From DATBFX01 sp036558305 (GTDB lineage Bacteria > Chloroflexota > Chloroflexia > Thermomicrobiales > UBA6265): a stretch of 27,530 nucleotides of DNA. Position 1 is the first letter of the stretch. Each line of letters starts with the position of its first letter. The position numbers and the translations under genes were made by a program. The stretch is from positions 1-27,530 of the forward strand of contig DATBFX010000633.1 in assembly GCA_036558305.1 (NCBI GenBank), in the 5' to 3' direction. This document shows positions 21,326 through 27,530 of the stretch, in pieces. The notes below the pieces were generated by a model. That model was not told the DNA's origin. It was given only the letters and a program-made list of their open reading frames with translations, and searched no databases.

Positions 21326-21375
21326 GTTGCCAGCGGTGACGACAGCTCGCGACCCGTTGCCAGCGTTGGCGACAG
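21326..21375 (+). repeat. Two 20-bp direct repeats, 30-bp period
   Basis: GTTGCCAGCGGTGACGACAG (21326-21345) and GTTGCCAGCGTTGGCGACAG (21356-21375) differ at two positions. Each contains TTGCCA, a possible -35 box; the second is followed 16 bases later by TACTGA. They may be operators or tandem promoters for the downstream SLOG gene. GAGAGT...ACTCTC (21383-21405) adds an inverted repeat. Confidence 0.55.
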
Positions 21376-21432
21376 TCTTACTGAGAGTCGGAGACTGGCA
21401 CTCTCCGCAGTTCGGCCCGCCTAAAAAATTCC

Positions 21433-21450
21433 GTTGTCGCCGCCGACAAC
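21433..21450. promoter_or_regulatory. Perfect inverted repeat, probable operator
   Basis: GTTGTCG (21433-21439) and CGACAAC (21444-21450) are perfect inverted copies separated by CCGC. It lies 40 bases before the SLOG gene between AT-rich blocks, the typical form and place of a dimeric repressor site. Confidence 0.5.
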
Positions 21451-21454
21451 GCGA

Positions 21455-21487
21455 GGCCGGGAAAATTTTTCGGCCGGAAATTTTTTC
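21455..21487 (+). repeat. AT-rich tandem repeat before the SLOG gene
   Basis: GGCCGGGAAAATTTTTC (21455-21471) is followed directly by GGCCGGAAATTTTTTC (21472-21487). With AAAAAATT at 21423-21430 these are the most AT-rich blocks in the window. They end 3 bases before the GTG start. They may be promoter UP/-10 sequence, a DNA-melting element, or a bent site for a nucleoid protein. Confidence 0.55.
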
Positions 21488-21490
21488 GCC

Positions 21491-21838
21491 GTGAAGGTCC
21501 TCGTCTGTGGGTCGCGGTCGTGGCGCGACGTCGACGCGATCGAGGAGCGGCTGGGCCGGTTGCCGCGAGGAACAACGATCATTCACGGCGGGGCGAGGGG
21601 TGCCGATGTTCGGGCCGGGATCGTTGCTCGTCGTCTTGGGTTCGAGGTCGTCGAGCTGCCAGCCGACTGGCTGGGGTTCGGTCGGTCGGCGGGGCCGATC
21701 CGTAACCGTGCCATGCTCGACCTGCGGCCCGACCTCGTCGTCGCGTTTTGGGATGGCGTTTCGACGGGGACGCTCGACACTTTGCGCGAGGCTGAGCGTC
21801 GCCGGTTGCGGGTCGAGGTCGTCTTGGCTGGGGAGTAG
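21491..21838 (+). CDS. SLOG-superfamily protein (DUF2493/YspA-like)
   Basis: GTG 21491 gives 115 residues. The fold is Rossmann-like with the family motifs KVLVCGSRSWRDVDAIEERL (GSR motif), TIIHGGARGADVRAGIVARR (GGARGAD), FGRSAGPIRNRAML and LVVAFWDGVSTGTLDTL. SLOG proteins bind nucleotides or nucleotide-derived ligands and often occur in conflict systems. The gene is separated from the early operon by a repeat-filled leader and is followed by a strong terminator, so it is probably its own transcription unit. The biochemical role in phages is not established. Confidence 0.85.
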   Translation: MKVLVCGSRSWRDVDAIEERLGRLPRGTTIIHGGARGADVRAGIVARRLGFEVVELPADWLGFGRSAGPIRNRAMLDLRPDLVVAFWDGVSTGTLDTLREAERRRLRVEVVLAGE

Positions 21839-21840
21839 CG

Positions 21841-21870
21841 GACGGCCCGCCCGCAGGACGGCGGGCCGTC
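21841..21870 (+). terminator. Strong terminator hairpin after the SLOG gene
   Basis: GACGGCCCGCC and GGCGGGCCGTC form a perfect 11-bp stem with an 8-base loop, starting two bases after the SLOG stop. No U-tract follows, as is common in high-GC genomes. Confidence 0.75.
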
Positions 21871-21968
21871 GCTGTCGTCAGTCGTCAGGACCGCAAGGGA
21901 AGCGGGAAGTCTGACGGCCGGGGGGACCATAGCGCCCGGCGGCGACTGCCGCTACCCCATGAACGACA

Positions 21969-21994
21969 ACGACCCGCCGGGATGGGCGGGTCGT
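21969..21994. terminator. Bidirectional terminator hairpin
   Basis: ACGACCCGCC and GGCGGGTCGT form a perfect 10-bp stem with a 6-base loop. It lies between the plus-strand SLOG gene and the end of the minus-strand zinc-protein gene, so it can serve either direction. CGTCTT follows on the plus strand. Confidence 0.68.
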
Positions 21995-22025
21995 CGTCTT
22001 ACGCGGGGTTAGAGGTCGAGGCTTG

Positions 22026-22307
22026 TCACGGTCCCGGCATCGCCCCGCGATCCTGGCTCCCGGCATGGTCGCAGGTGTCACCTAGCGCGATCGGTGCCCC
22101 GCAGTCGTCGCAGGTCGTACCCTCGCGTCCTGTGTCGTGAACGATCGTCATTGCGATCCGCGGCACCGCGACGTAATCGCGGAGGTCCTTGGCGCAGCGG
22201 TCGCAGCGGCGCGTAACGAGGTTCGGCCAATGCGCCGGGTTGTCGTCGTCGCGGTACTCCTGAACGGTCGTCATGGGGTGTTCGTGGCAGCGCTCGCAGA
22301 GGGGCAT
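22026..22307 (-). CDS. Zinc-binding protein with multiple CxxC motifs
   Basis: On the minus strand, ATG 22307 gives 93 residues with CERCHEHP, RRCDRCAKDL, TTCDDCGAPI and a final CDHAG: four zinc-ligand pairs, enough for two zinc ribbons. No enzyme motif is visible. The same frame stays open upstream to about 22450 with normal codon use (VVIVDDWTTYTDDLDEAVVA), so the protein is probably longer. GTG 22464 gives MTPTE and then TAG; skipping one base there would join it to SPTEDAAVVDAQARHN and give about 145 residues. The plus-strand frame over the same DNA is a shadow. Confidence 0.65.
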   Translation of the reverse strand: MPLCERCHEHPMTTVQEYRDDDNPAHWPNLVTRRCDRCAKDLRDYVAVPRIAMTIVHDTGREGTTCDDCGAPIALGDTCDHAGSQDRGAMPGP

Positions 22308-22491
22308 TCCGACGACGGCCCGCTGGCCGCTCGCGCGGTGAGCGACGACCGCCTCGTCGAGGTCGTCTGTGTAGGTCGTCCAGTCGTCGACGATGACGAC
22401 GTTATGGCGGGCCTGGGCGTCGACGACCGCGGCGTCCTCGGTGGGGCTACTCTGTAGGGGTCACGGTTCCTATCGAGCAGGAGGTATACGG

Positions 22492-22758
22492 GTGGGCCGA
22501 GGCGCGGAAGCGGTGCTATCTGTAGATGCGCTGGCCGACGAACTTCTCGCGGCGATCAACGACTACCCCGCTGAGCGTCCGTTCTCGCGTGACCCGGCCA
22601 GAGGCGAACCCGAGCGGAGGCTGGCCGCAGCGTACAACCAGCTCTACTGCGAGTTGCACGATCTCGCGGCTGGGTCTGCTCCCCCACCCACCAGAGGAGA
22701 AGCCGTGCTGAGCGCCCGCGTAGCAGGGCCCCCTCGGGGCGCTGCGGTTACCGACTGA
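22492..22758 (+). CDS. Orphan helical protein, unknown, foreign codon use
   Basis: GTG 22492 has a strong AGGAGGT at a 6-base gap. The 88-residue product has a helical middle (SVDALADELLAAINDYPAER; RRLAAAYNQLYCELHDLAAG) and a Pro/Ala-rich end. Its codons (GTA, CGT, GGC, AGA, TCT, CTT) differ from the GTC/GGG/TCG style around it, suggesting recent acquisition. A TACTCT box at 22449 may be the -10. It stands alone between two minus-strand genes and is followed by two hairpins, as moron genes usually are. No family is recognised. Confidence 0.6.
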   Translation: MGRGAEAVLSVDALADELLAAINDYPAERPFSRDPARGEPERRLAAAYNQLYCELHDLAAGSAPPPTRGEAVLSARVAGPPRGAAVTD

Positions 22759-22767
22759 ACGACGGCA

Positions 22768-22786
22768 GCCGGGTCGGATACCCGGC
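22768..22786. terminator. Hairpin between convergent genes (1)
   Basis: GCCGGGT and ACCCGGC form a perfect 7-bp stem with loop CGGAT. It lies 10 bases after the plus-strand gene that ends at 22758. Confidence 0.6.
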
Positions 22787-22799
22787 ACCCGTGGCGACC

Positions 22800-22816
22800 C
22801 CGAGGGGGAACCTCGG
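22800..22816. terminator. Hairpin between convergent genes (2)
   Basis: CCGAGG and CCTCGG form a perfect 6-bp stem with loop GGGAA, 3 bases from the 3' end of the minus-strand terminase gene. It probably terminates terminase transcription, while the first hairpin serves the plus-strand gene. Confidence 0.55.
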
Positions 22817-22819
22817 ACG

Positions 22820-24265
22820 CTAGTAGATCGCGAGCGGTTCGTCGCTGGCGTTGGCTGCGAGTTGCCCGGCCCGGTACCAAGCGGCCCGGGCTGCGAGGCC
22901 TGCGTCGCAGGGTTCCCCTGTTTCGGGGCGGGCGAGTCGGATCGACCCGTCGACCATGGTTCGGACGGCCATCCGGTCTACATGGTCGGCGATTAGCGGG
23001 GAATGGTCATGCGTCAGTCGTCCGTCGACGATCGCGCGGTGGAACTCGTTAGCGCTCGCGGCCTCGACGTCGGCTCCCGTGTCCCATGGTCGCAGCGGCA
23101 TCCCGTCGCGGCGGAGGTCGGCGAACAGGCCGGTTCGGATTCGCTTGGGATGGGTGACCTCGACGACCTCCCAGCGGTCGGCGCAAGCGTCGAGGACGCG
23201 TTTCAGCTCGTCGTCGCGGGCGGCCTGCGCCGACCAACAATGGAACACGGACCCGTCTAGTCCGCAGCCGACGACTGCGAGGGTTCGCTGATAGGTGCCC
23301 TCGACGGCGATAACGACCTCGGTCCCGTCGGGTGGCGGGAGGACGTCGGGACAGTCGTTCCATGCGCCGTCGGGTAGCCAGCCAGCCGTCTGTTCGACCC
23401 ATTGGCCCAGGTGGTACGTGCGGAATGAGCGTTCCGGCAGTAGGTCGGCCTGGATCGCTATGGCTGCGGGGGTCATAAATCCGGCGCGTAGCGCTGGGTT
23501 CGCTTGCGCCCAGGTTCGGCGGTCGTGGAGGTCCGCTCCCGGCGGGGCGCTGAACTCGACGTAGGAAACGCCCGAGGGAAGCGACCCGGCGAAGGATTCC
23601 TCTCGCAGTCGGTACAGAATGTTCGGGTCGAATCCGGGGGTGCCGATCCCGATGAGCCGGGCGTCAGGTCGTTTCGCTAGCCGGGCGATTAGCGCCTCGA
23701 CGAGCGGGTCGTCGGCGAACCCGATTTCGTCGATTACGGCGAGCGAGAAGTTCAACCCCTGTAGGCCGCTCAGTCGGGCGGGATGCGCCATTAGCCGCGA
23801 TCCGGTCGGCCTGAATTCGAGGATGCCCGGGTTTGCGTACCAAACGCAGCGGTCGGACAGTTCGGGGACCATTTCGACGAACCGTTTCGCTGCCTCGACC
23901 ATGATTGCCGCTTGTTCCCGCTTGGTCGCTAGAACGTCGACCTCGACGTAGGCGTCGCCCCTGCAGAGTCGTTCGACGGCGACGGCTGCGAGCAGCGTCG
24001 ATTTCCCGTTGGCGGCGGGGATCGAAACGAACGTCGCGAGGTTGTCGTACAGGGATCGGATGATCGAGCGTTGGAACCCGGCCAGTTTCATCGGCTGGCC
24101 CTGGCCGTAGCCAACGGGAACGGGAAGGTATTTCTCTATCCAGCGGATCGCCCTGGCGGATTCGCTCGTCGTCGTCCATCCGGCCCATGGCGGCATTTCG
24201 ACGAGCCGTAGGCGGGGTTTTGGTCCTCTGGCGGCGAGACTGTCGCCGACGGGTTGCCATGACAC
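22820..24265 (-). CDS. Terminase large subunit
   Basis: The 481-residue protein starts at GTG 24265 on the minus strand. The ATPase domain shows a Walker A (SIPAANGKSTLL, residues about 81-92), an adenine/translocation region (VDVLATKREQAAIMVEAAKR), Walker B LAVIDE (175-180) and coupling motif IGIGTPGFD (about 205-213). The C-terminal nuclease domain contains EVVIAVEGTYQRTLAVVG, with Glu where Asp is usual, and ends LAARAAWYRAGQLAAN. It cuts and pumps DNA into the prohead through the portal. Being on the strand opposite the portal is unusual. No ribosome site is seen before the start. Confidence 0.92.
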   Translation of the reverse strand: MSWQPVGDSLAARGPKPRLRLVEMPPWAGWTTTSESARAIRWIEKYLPVPVGYGQGQPMKLAGFQRSIIRSLYDNLATFVSIPAANGKSTLLAAVAVERLCRGDAYVEVDVLATKREQAAIMVEAAKRFVEMVPELSDRCVWYANPGILEFRPTGSRLMAHPARLSGLQGLNFSLAVIDEIGFADDPLVEALIARLAKRPDARLIGIGTPGFDPNILYRLREESFAGSLPSGVSYVEFSAPPGADLHDRRTWAQANPALRAGFMTPAAIAIQADLLPERSFRTYHLGQWVEQTAGWLPDGAWNDCPDVLPPPDGTEVVIAVEGTYQRTLAVVGCGLDGSVFHCWSAQAARDDELKRVLDACADRWEVVEVTHPKRIRTGLFADLRRDGMPLRPWDTGADVEAASANEFHRAIVDGRLTHDHSPLIADHVDRMAVRTMVDGSIRLARPETGEPCDAGLAARAAWYRAGQLAANASDEPLAIY

Positions 24266-24355
24266 GGGCGGTATTGTCGCCGGTAATCCCGACCGCCACT
24301 AGCGGAAATGATTTCCCATTGCGGTTTCGGTTGCCGCCTGCGACTCTAGGACCCC
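24266..24355. promoter_or_regulatory. Divergent control region between terminase and portal
   Basis: This 90-base gap separates two genes that start on opposite strands. It holds TTGTCGCCGG, a copy of the AGCGGAAAYGAYTWCC motif (24301-24317) with the perfect palindrome GGAAAT-G-ATTTCC, and a TTGCGG box (24320) that could be the -35 for the late operon (17 bases to GACTCT). Neither gene has a visible ribosome site. It probably contains the main late promoter and its regulator site. Confidence 0.55.
24301..24317 (+). promoter_or_regulatory. Repeated motif AGCGGAAAYGAYTWCC, copy 3
   Basis: AGCGGAAATGATTTCCC contains the perfect palindrome GGAAAT-G-ATTTCC (24304-24316). It is located where a regulator could control both terminase and late structural genes. 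Confidence 0.55.
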
Positions 24356-25561
24356 ATGCGACTGCGTCGCCGTCGGGAGCGACAACGGCAGAGTTTCTAC
24401 GCCGCTGCAGCGCTCGACCCCGACCTCGCCGGGTTGCACCCGACCTCGATTAGTTGGTACCTCGAATCGGGGGCATGGGTTTCCCCTGGGATGGCGTCGC
24501 GGCTGGGGGTCGTCGCGCGTTGTCTACAGCTCGTTTCCCAGCAGATAGGAACGATGCCGCTCCGTTTCCGTGGCGGCTATCAACCGCTTTGGGTGAGCAA
24601 CCCTGACCCCGTCTGGTTTCCGGGCGGGATCGGGTCGGCGGTATTCGCTGCCGCTTATTCAATGTACGCCTGGGGCGACGCGTTCCTATGGGTGACGTCG
24701 CGCTATCAGACTGGCTACCCGCAAACCTGGACGGTCCTCGACCCGGCGAAAGTCGTTGTCGAGGCGAATCCCCGTGGCGGGCGTACCTACAGGATCGGCG
24801 AAACGCGGTTCGCTACCGACGACATTCTGCAAATCACCCGCGACCCGAAAGGCGGGTTACGCGGGACCTCAGCGCTGGAAGGGTACGCGGGGAATGTCGC
24901 ATCGGCGGCGGCAGCGGAAGCGTTCGCCGCGGGGGTCTACAACGGGGGCGGCATCCCCTGGGCGGTCCTGCAGCCGTCGCGCCGGGTGACCAAGGAACAG
25001 GCCGAGGAGCTGCAGGCGCAATGGTTGTCGAGGTCGGGGCAACGGAACGGCGCTCCTGCGGTTTTGCCGCCAGACGTCGCCTATAAAGAATTCGCTTTCA
25101 ACCCCAAGGACCTCATGCTTTTGGAGTCGCGGGAATGGGACGCGAAACAGATTGCCGCCGCCTACGGGGTGCCCGCGTTCATGCTGAATATGGAGCAGGC
25201 CGGGGGGCTGAATTACTCGAACCCCGAAATGCTTTTTGAAACATGGTGGCGGGCCGAGTTGTACCCCGCCGCTCATCGGGTCGAGTCTCACCTGTCGACC
25301 TGGGTCCCGTCGGGGTCATGGGTCGAGTTCGACCCGTCGATTCTGCTCTCGCCCGACCTCGCGGCGAAACAAACGATCTACTCGAAAGCGCTCGCGGACG
25401 GGGTCGTCACGGAGGACGAATACCGGGCTGCCGTGTTCGACCTCCCGCCCCTGTCGGAAGGGGAAGCGCTGCCGCTGATCGACGAACCGCCGGGGGCGAA
25501 ACCCTCGGTCGGCCAGCCGTCGCCCGCCGAACCACCCGCTTTGGAGGTCGTAACCGGATGA
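24356..25561 (+). CDS. Portal protein (HK97 family)
   Basis: The 401-residue protein has the portal signature: LGVVARCLQLVSQQIGTMPL near the N terminus, AYSMYAWGDAFLWVTSRY, ITRDPKGGLRGTSALEGYAG, the stem region (VTKEQAEELQAQWLSRSGQR) and EWDAKQIAAAYGVPAFMLNM. It ends with a Pro-rich tail. The ring forms the DNA gate of the capsid and docks the terminase. The start has no visible ribosome site, unlike downstream genes, so a leaderless message is possible. The TGA overlaps the protease ATG (ATGA). Confidence 0.94.
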   Translation: MRLRRRRERQRQSFYAAAALDPDLAGLHPTSISWYLESGAWVSPGMASRLGVVARCLQLVSQQIGTMPLRFRGGYQPLWVSNPDPVWFPGGIGSAVFAAAYSMYAWGDAFLWVTSRYQTGYPQTWTVLDPAKVVVEANPRGGRTYRIGETRFATDDILQITRDPKGGLRGTSALEGYAGNVASAAAAEAFAAGVYNGGGIPWAVLQPSRRVTKEQAEELQAQWLSRSGQRNGAPAVLPPDVAYKEFAFNPKDLMLLESREWDAKQIAAAYGVPAFMLNMEQAGGLNYSNPEMLFETWWRAELYPAAHRVESHLSTWVPSGSWVEFDPSILLSPDLAAKQTIYSKALADGVVTEDEYRAAVFDLPPLSEGEALPLIDEPPGAKPSVGQPSPAEPPALEVVTG

Positions 25562-26142
25562 ACGAACCGATTCTGCATAGAACATTCACGCTGCGCCTAG
25601 AGCGCCACGGCGACGACGGGCGAACGCTGGAAGGTTGCTGCGTTCCCTATGGGGAGGCTGCCCGCGTTCAGGACGCCGGAGGTCCCGCCTATTTCGAGGT
25701 ATTCGAGGCGGGCGCGTTCGCTCGCAACCTGAAAGCGCCGAACCGGATCGAACTGCGGTACGAACACCGCGACGGCCTGGCCGACATTATCGGGAGGGCG
25801 GTCGAACTGTCGGACGAAACCTCGGGGTTGTACGGAACGTTCCGGGTGTTCGGCGGGATGATCGGCGACCAAGCGCTCGAACTCGTCGACGAGGGAATCC
25901 TCCCGGGCCTGTCGATCGGTTTCGCCGACCTGCGCCGCGGCGGGTGGCGTCGTACTCCCGAGGGTACGGTCGTTCGGGAGCATTGCCATTTGGACGAGGT
26001 TTCCCTCTGCAGAACCCCGTCGTATGCGGCGGCGCTCGTTACCGCTCATCGTTCCAAAGCGGAAATGATTACCGCCCTGGAAATCCCTACGGTCGACGAG
26101 TCGCAGCGCGACCGCTTGCGAAACGTCGGAATCCGGGCGTAA
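25558..26142 (+). CDS. Prohead protease (HK97 family, serine)
   Basis: ATG 25558 overlaps the portal stop and gives 194 residues. Family motifs are TLEGCCVPYGEAARVQD, FEAGAFARNL, LRYEHRDGLADIIGRA with the catalytic His (about residue 72), and ILPGLSIGFADL with the catalytic Ser (about residue 120), followed by CHLDEVSLCRTPSYAAA. It cleaves the N-terminal delta domain of the capsid protein during maturation. A copy of the AGCGGAAA motif lies within its 3' end (26058-26074). Confidence 0.92.
   Translation: MNEPILHRTFTLRLERHGDDGRTLEGCCVPYGEAARVQDAGGPAYFEVFEAGAFARNLKAPNRIELRYEHRDGLADIIGRAVELSDETSGLYGTFRVFGGMIGDQALELVDEGILPGLSIGFADLRRGGWRRTPEGTVVREHCHLDEVSLCRTPSYAAALVTAHRSKAEMITALEIPTVDESQRDRLRNVGIRA
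26058..26074 (+). promoter_or_regulatory. Repeated motif AGCGGAAAYGAYTWCC, copy 4
   Basis: AGCGGAAATGATTACCG lies inside the protease coding sequence, 84 bases before the four 16-bp-spaced repeats that precede the capsid gene. The intragenic position resembles stoperator-like sites of repressors in some actinophages, or it may be chance. Confidence 0.35.
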
Positions 26143-26157
26143 CCTACGCGGGCAGAA

Positions 26158-26215
26158 CGGCACCCCGCATACCCGGCACCCCGCTTTAGCGGCACCCCGG
26201 ACCCGCGGCACCCCG
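26158..26215 (+). repeat. Four CGGCACCCCG repeats at exact 16-bp spacing
   Basis: CGGCACCCCG starts at 26158, 26174, 26190 and 26206; the 6 bases between copies differ (CATACC, CTTTAG, GACCCG). The array fills the 103-base gap between protease and capsid genes and ends 16 bases before the capsid ribosome site. Inverted copies occur at 11110-11119 and, within a tail gene, 4931-4940. Conserved boxes with variable spacers suggest a protein-binding array (regulator, replication or packaging). A structured capsid mRNA leader is another option. Confidence 0.8.
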
Positions 26216-26245
26216 TCGAATCCGAGTCACGACGGAGGTATAGGA

Positions 26246-27529
26246 ATGCCGCCTAACGCAGTTTTGCAGCGCCTCGTCGACGAGCGGGAACGCGTGAACG
26301 AGAACATCGACGCGATCCTCGAAAGCGCCGAAGGCGAGGACCGCGACCCGTCCGATTCTGAGCGGGAACTGATTTCCCGCCAGCGATCCCGGCTCGCAGA
26401 ACTCGAACCGCAAATCGGGGAACTGCTCGACCTAGAGGAGGCGCGGCAGTCGTCGCGCGACGCTCGCGCGGTCCTTTCGCGGGCGGGTCGCCCCGAACCG
26501 ACCCCGACGTCGACCCCGTCCGCTCCTGAATCAGAGGGCGGCGAACTCGTCTATCGGAACTTCGGCCAGTACGCGCGGGACGAACTCATTTCGCGGTTCG
26601 ATTCGATCGCGACCCGTGCCGGGGGACCGTCAGCTCGGGAGGCTGCCCGCGACCGTCTGACCAGGGCGGTTGCAAACACCCTTACCGCCGATATCCCAGG
26701 CCTGCTCCCGTCGCAGCATTTGGCGCAGCTAATCGACGTTATCGACAAGTCGAGGCCGGTCGTTCAGGCGTCGCGGTCGATCGCGCTTACCGCTGGGAAA
26801 GTGACGTACCCGCAAATCACCCAGCGGCCCATCGTCGGCGAGCAGACGGCGGAAAAGACGGAACTGCCCAGCCAGAAAATGACGGTCGCCATGCGCGAGG
26901 CGAACGCCAAGGTCTACGGCGGGTCGGGCGACCTGTCATGGCAGGACGTCGTTTGGTCGAACCCCGACGCGTTGGCGCTTTGGTTCGACCTCGCGGCCGA
27001 GGCTTACGCTCACACAACGGAAGGGGTTGCCTGCGCCGCGCTGGAAGCGATCGCGGGAACGGCGATCCCCGTTGCGTCGAACGACCTCGCGGGCTGGATC
27101 GCTGCGATTACGCAGGCGGCGGGCGAGATTTACGACTCGTCTGGACGCCGGGCCGACACCCTGGCTACCGACGTCGCGACGGGTTACGCCCTGCTCGGGA
27201 TCGTCGGTTCCGAGGCTCCCGTTTTCATCGCTGCGGGGTCGGGGAACCTGTCGACGGGAACGGGAACGGTTGCCGGTCTGCAGCTAGTCATTTCGGGCGG
27301 GTTCACGGCTCCGTATGCGGTCGTCGGCGCGTTCGACCAATTCCTGACGGCGGAGAATGCGGGAGCGCCGGTCGAGCTGCGGGCGGTCGAACCGTCGATC
27401 GCCGGGTTCGAGGTCGGGGTCGTGGGAGCGTTTCTGGCCCAGGTAATCGACGCGACGGCATTCCGTGAACTGGGAGCGCCCGCCGTGACTGGGTCGTCGA
27501 CGCGGTCGACCTCCTCGAAATCGAGCTAA
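26246..27529 (+). CDS. Major capsid protein (HK97 fold) with N-terminal delta domain
   Basis: A strong ribosome site (GGAGG) precedes the ATG. The 427-residue protein starts with a charged coiled-coil scaffold (RLVDERERVNENIDAILESA to LEEARQSSRDARAVL, residues 9-85) and a Pro/Ser linker, the typical delta domain removed by the prohead protease. The HK97 core follows: ANTLTADIPGLLPSQHLAQL, SIALTAGKVTYPQITQRP, EKTELPSQKMTVAM and LSWQDVVWSNPDALALWFDL. No separate scaffold gene is present, consistent with a fused scaffold. The last 46 codons with stop are repeated at the left end of the window. The next gene in the circle is the head-tail adaptor. Confidence 0.94.
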   Translation: MPPNAVLQRLVDERERVNENIDAILESAEGEDRDPSDSERELISRQRSRLAELEPQIGELLDLEEARQSSRDARAVLSRAGRPEPTPTSTPSAPESEGGELVYRNFGQYARDELISRFDSIATRAGGPSAREAARDRLTRAVANTLTADIPGLLPSQHLAQLIDVIDKSRPVVQASRSIALTAGKVTYPQITQRPIVGEQTAEKTELPSQKMTVAMREANAKVYGGSGDLSWQDVVWSNPDALALWFDLAAEAYAHTTEGVACAALEAIAGTAIPVASNDLAGWIAAITQAAGEIYDSSGRRADTLATDVATGYALLGIVGSEAPVFIAAGSGNLSTGTGTVAGLQLVISGGFTAPYAVVGAFDQFLTAENAGAPVELRAVEPSIAGFEVGVVGAFLAQVIDATAFRELGAPAVTGSSTRSTSSKSS

Positions 27530-27530
27530 C
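27390..27530. repeat. Terminal direct repeat, right copy
   Basis: Identical to bases 1-141. See the left copy: it closes the circle within the capsid gene and should be counted once. Confidence 0.95.

Noticed and set aside
21326..21375. Two 20-bp repeats as a CRISPR array
   Set aside because: Only two copies with a 10-bp gap and mismatches; no cas genes; operator/promoter repeats fit better.
22137..22457. Plus-strand frame opposite the zinc-protein gene
   Set aside because: Val/Asp-rich translation is what the complement of GTC/GAC codons gives; the minus strand encodes ordered CxxC pairs.

Overview
The window is one complete circular (or circularly permuted) genome of a temperate siphovirus. 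Bases 1-141 are repeated exactly at 27390-27530, so the unique length is 27,389 bp, and the repeat falls inside the major capsid gene. The DNA is GC-rich (about 65 percent by eye). It uses many GTG starts, tightly overlapping ATGA/GTGA/TAGTG junctions, and a strong preference for GTC, GAC, TCG and GGG codons. The virion proteins look like those of phages of Actinomycetota, so an actinobacterial host is the best guess. No host marker other than the tRNA-like attP core is present.

Late region (24356 to the end, then 150 to 10955, plus strand): portal, prohead protease, HK97-fold capsid, head-tail adaptor, tail completion protein, major tail protein, gp10-like protein, tail assembly chaperones with a probable -1 frameshift, tape measure, distal tail protein, DUF5047-type tail protein, minor tail/fibre proteins, and a 675-residue multidomain lysin. 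The large terminase is on the minus strand and diverges from the portal across a 90-bp control region.

Lysogeny region (about 11100-13700): an XRE-type regulator, two small proteins (one membrane-anchored), a MerR-like excisionase and a tyrosine integrase. The integrase is followed by a well-formed attP. Its core is the 3' end of a tRNA, flanked by paired TGTGCCCCC arm repeats, an inverted repeat and a 10-bp tandem repeat.

Early/replication region (13703-21319, plus strand, almost one continuous overlapping operon): membrane-anchored lytic transglycosylase-like protein, winged-helix protein, RecB/Cas4-like exonuclease with a RecT-like annealing protein, a replication initiator-like protein with an internal cluster of CGCTAGC repeats, a resolvase-like nuclease, a DNA methyltransferase, an HNH nuclease, several small DNA-binding proteins, a frame-disrupted gene, and two tiny peptides (a 30-residue membrane peptide and a 25-residue Arg/Trp-rich peptide).

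Accessory patch (21320-22820): a SLOG/DUF2493 gene behind an AT-rich repeat-filled leader, a minus-strand zinc-binding protein and a plus-strand orphan gene, separated by strong hairpin terminators. This looks like a moron-type island. The most interesting unexplained signals are the four CGGCACCCCG repeats at exact 16-bp spacing before the capsid gene, a 17-bp motif found at both ends of the late operon and before an XRE gene, the tiny-peptide pair, the 61-nt structured element at 18828, and the AT-rich tandem repeat at 21455. Holin, small terminase and immunity repressor are not recognisable with confidence.
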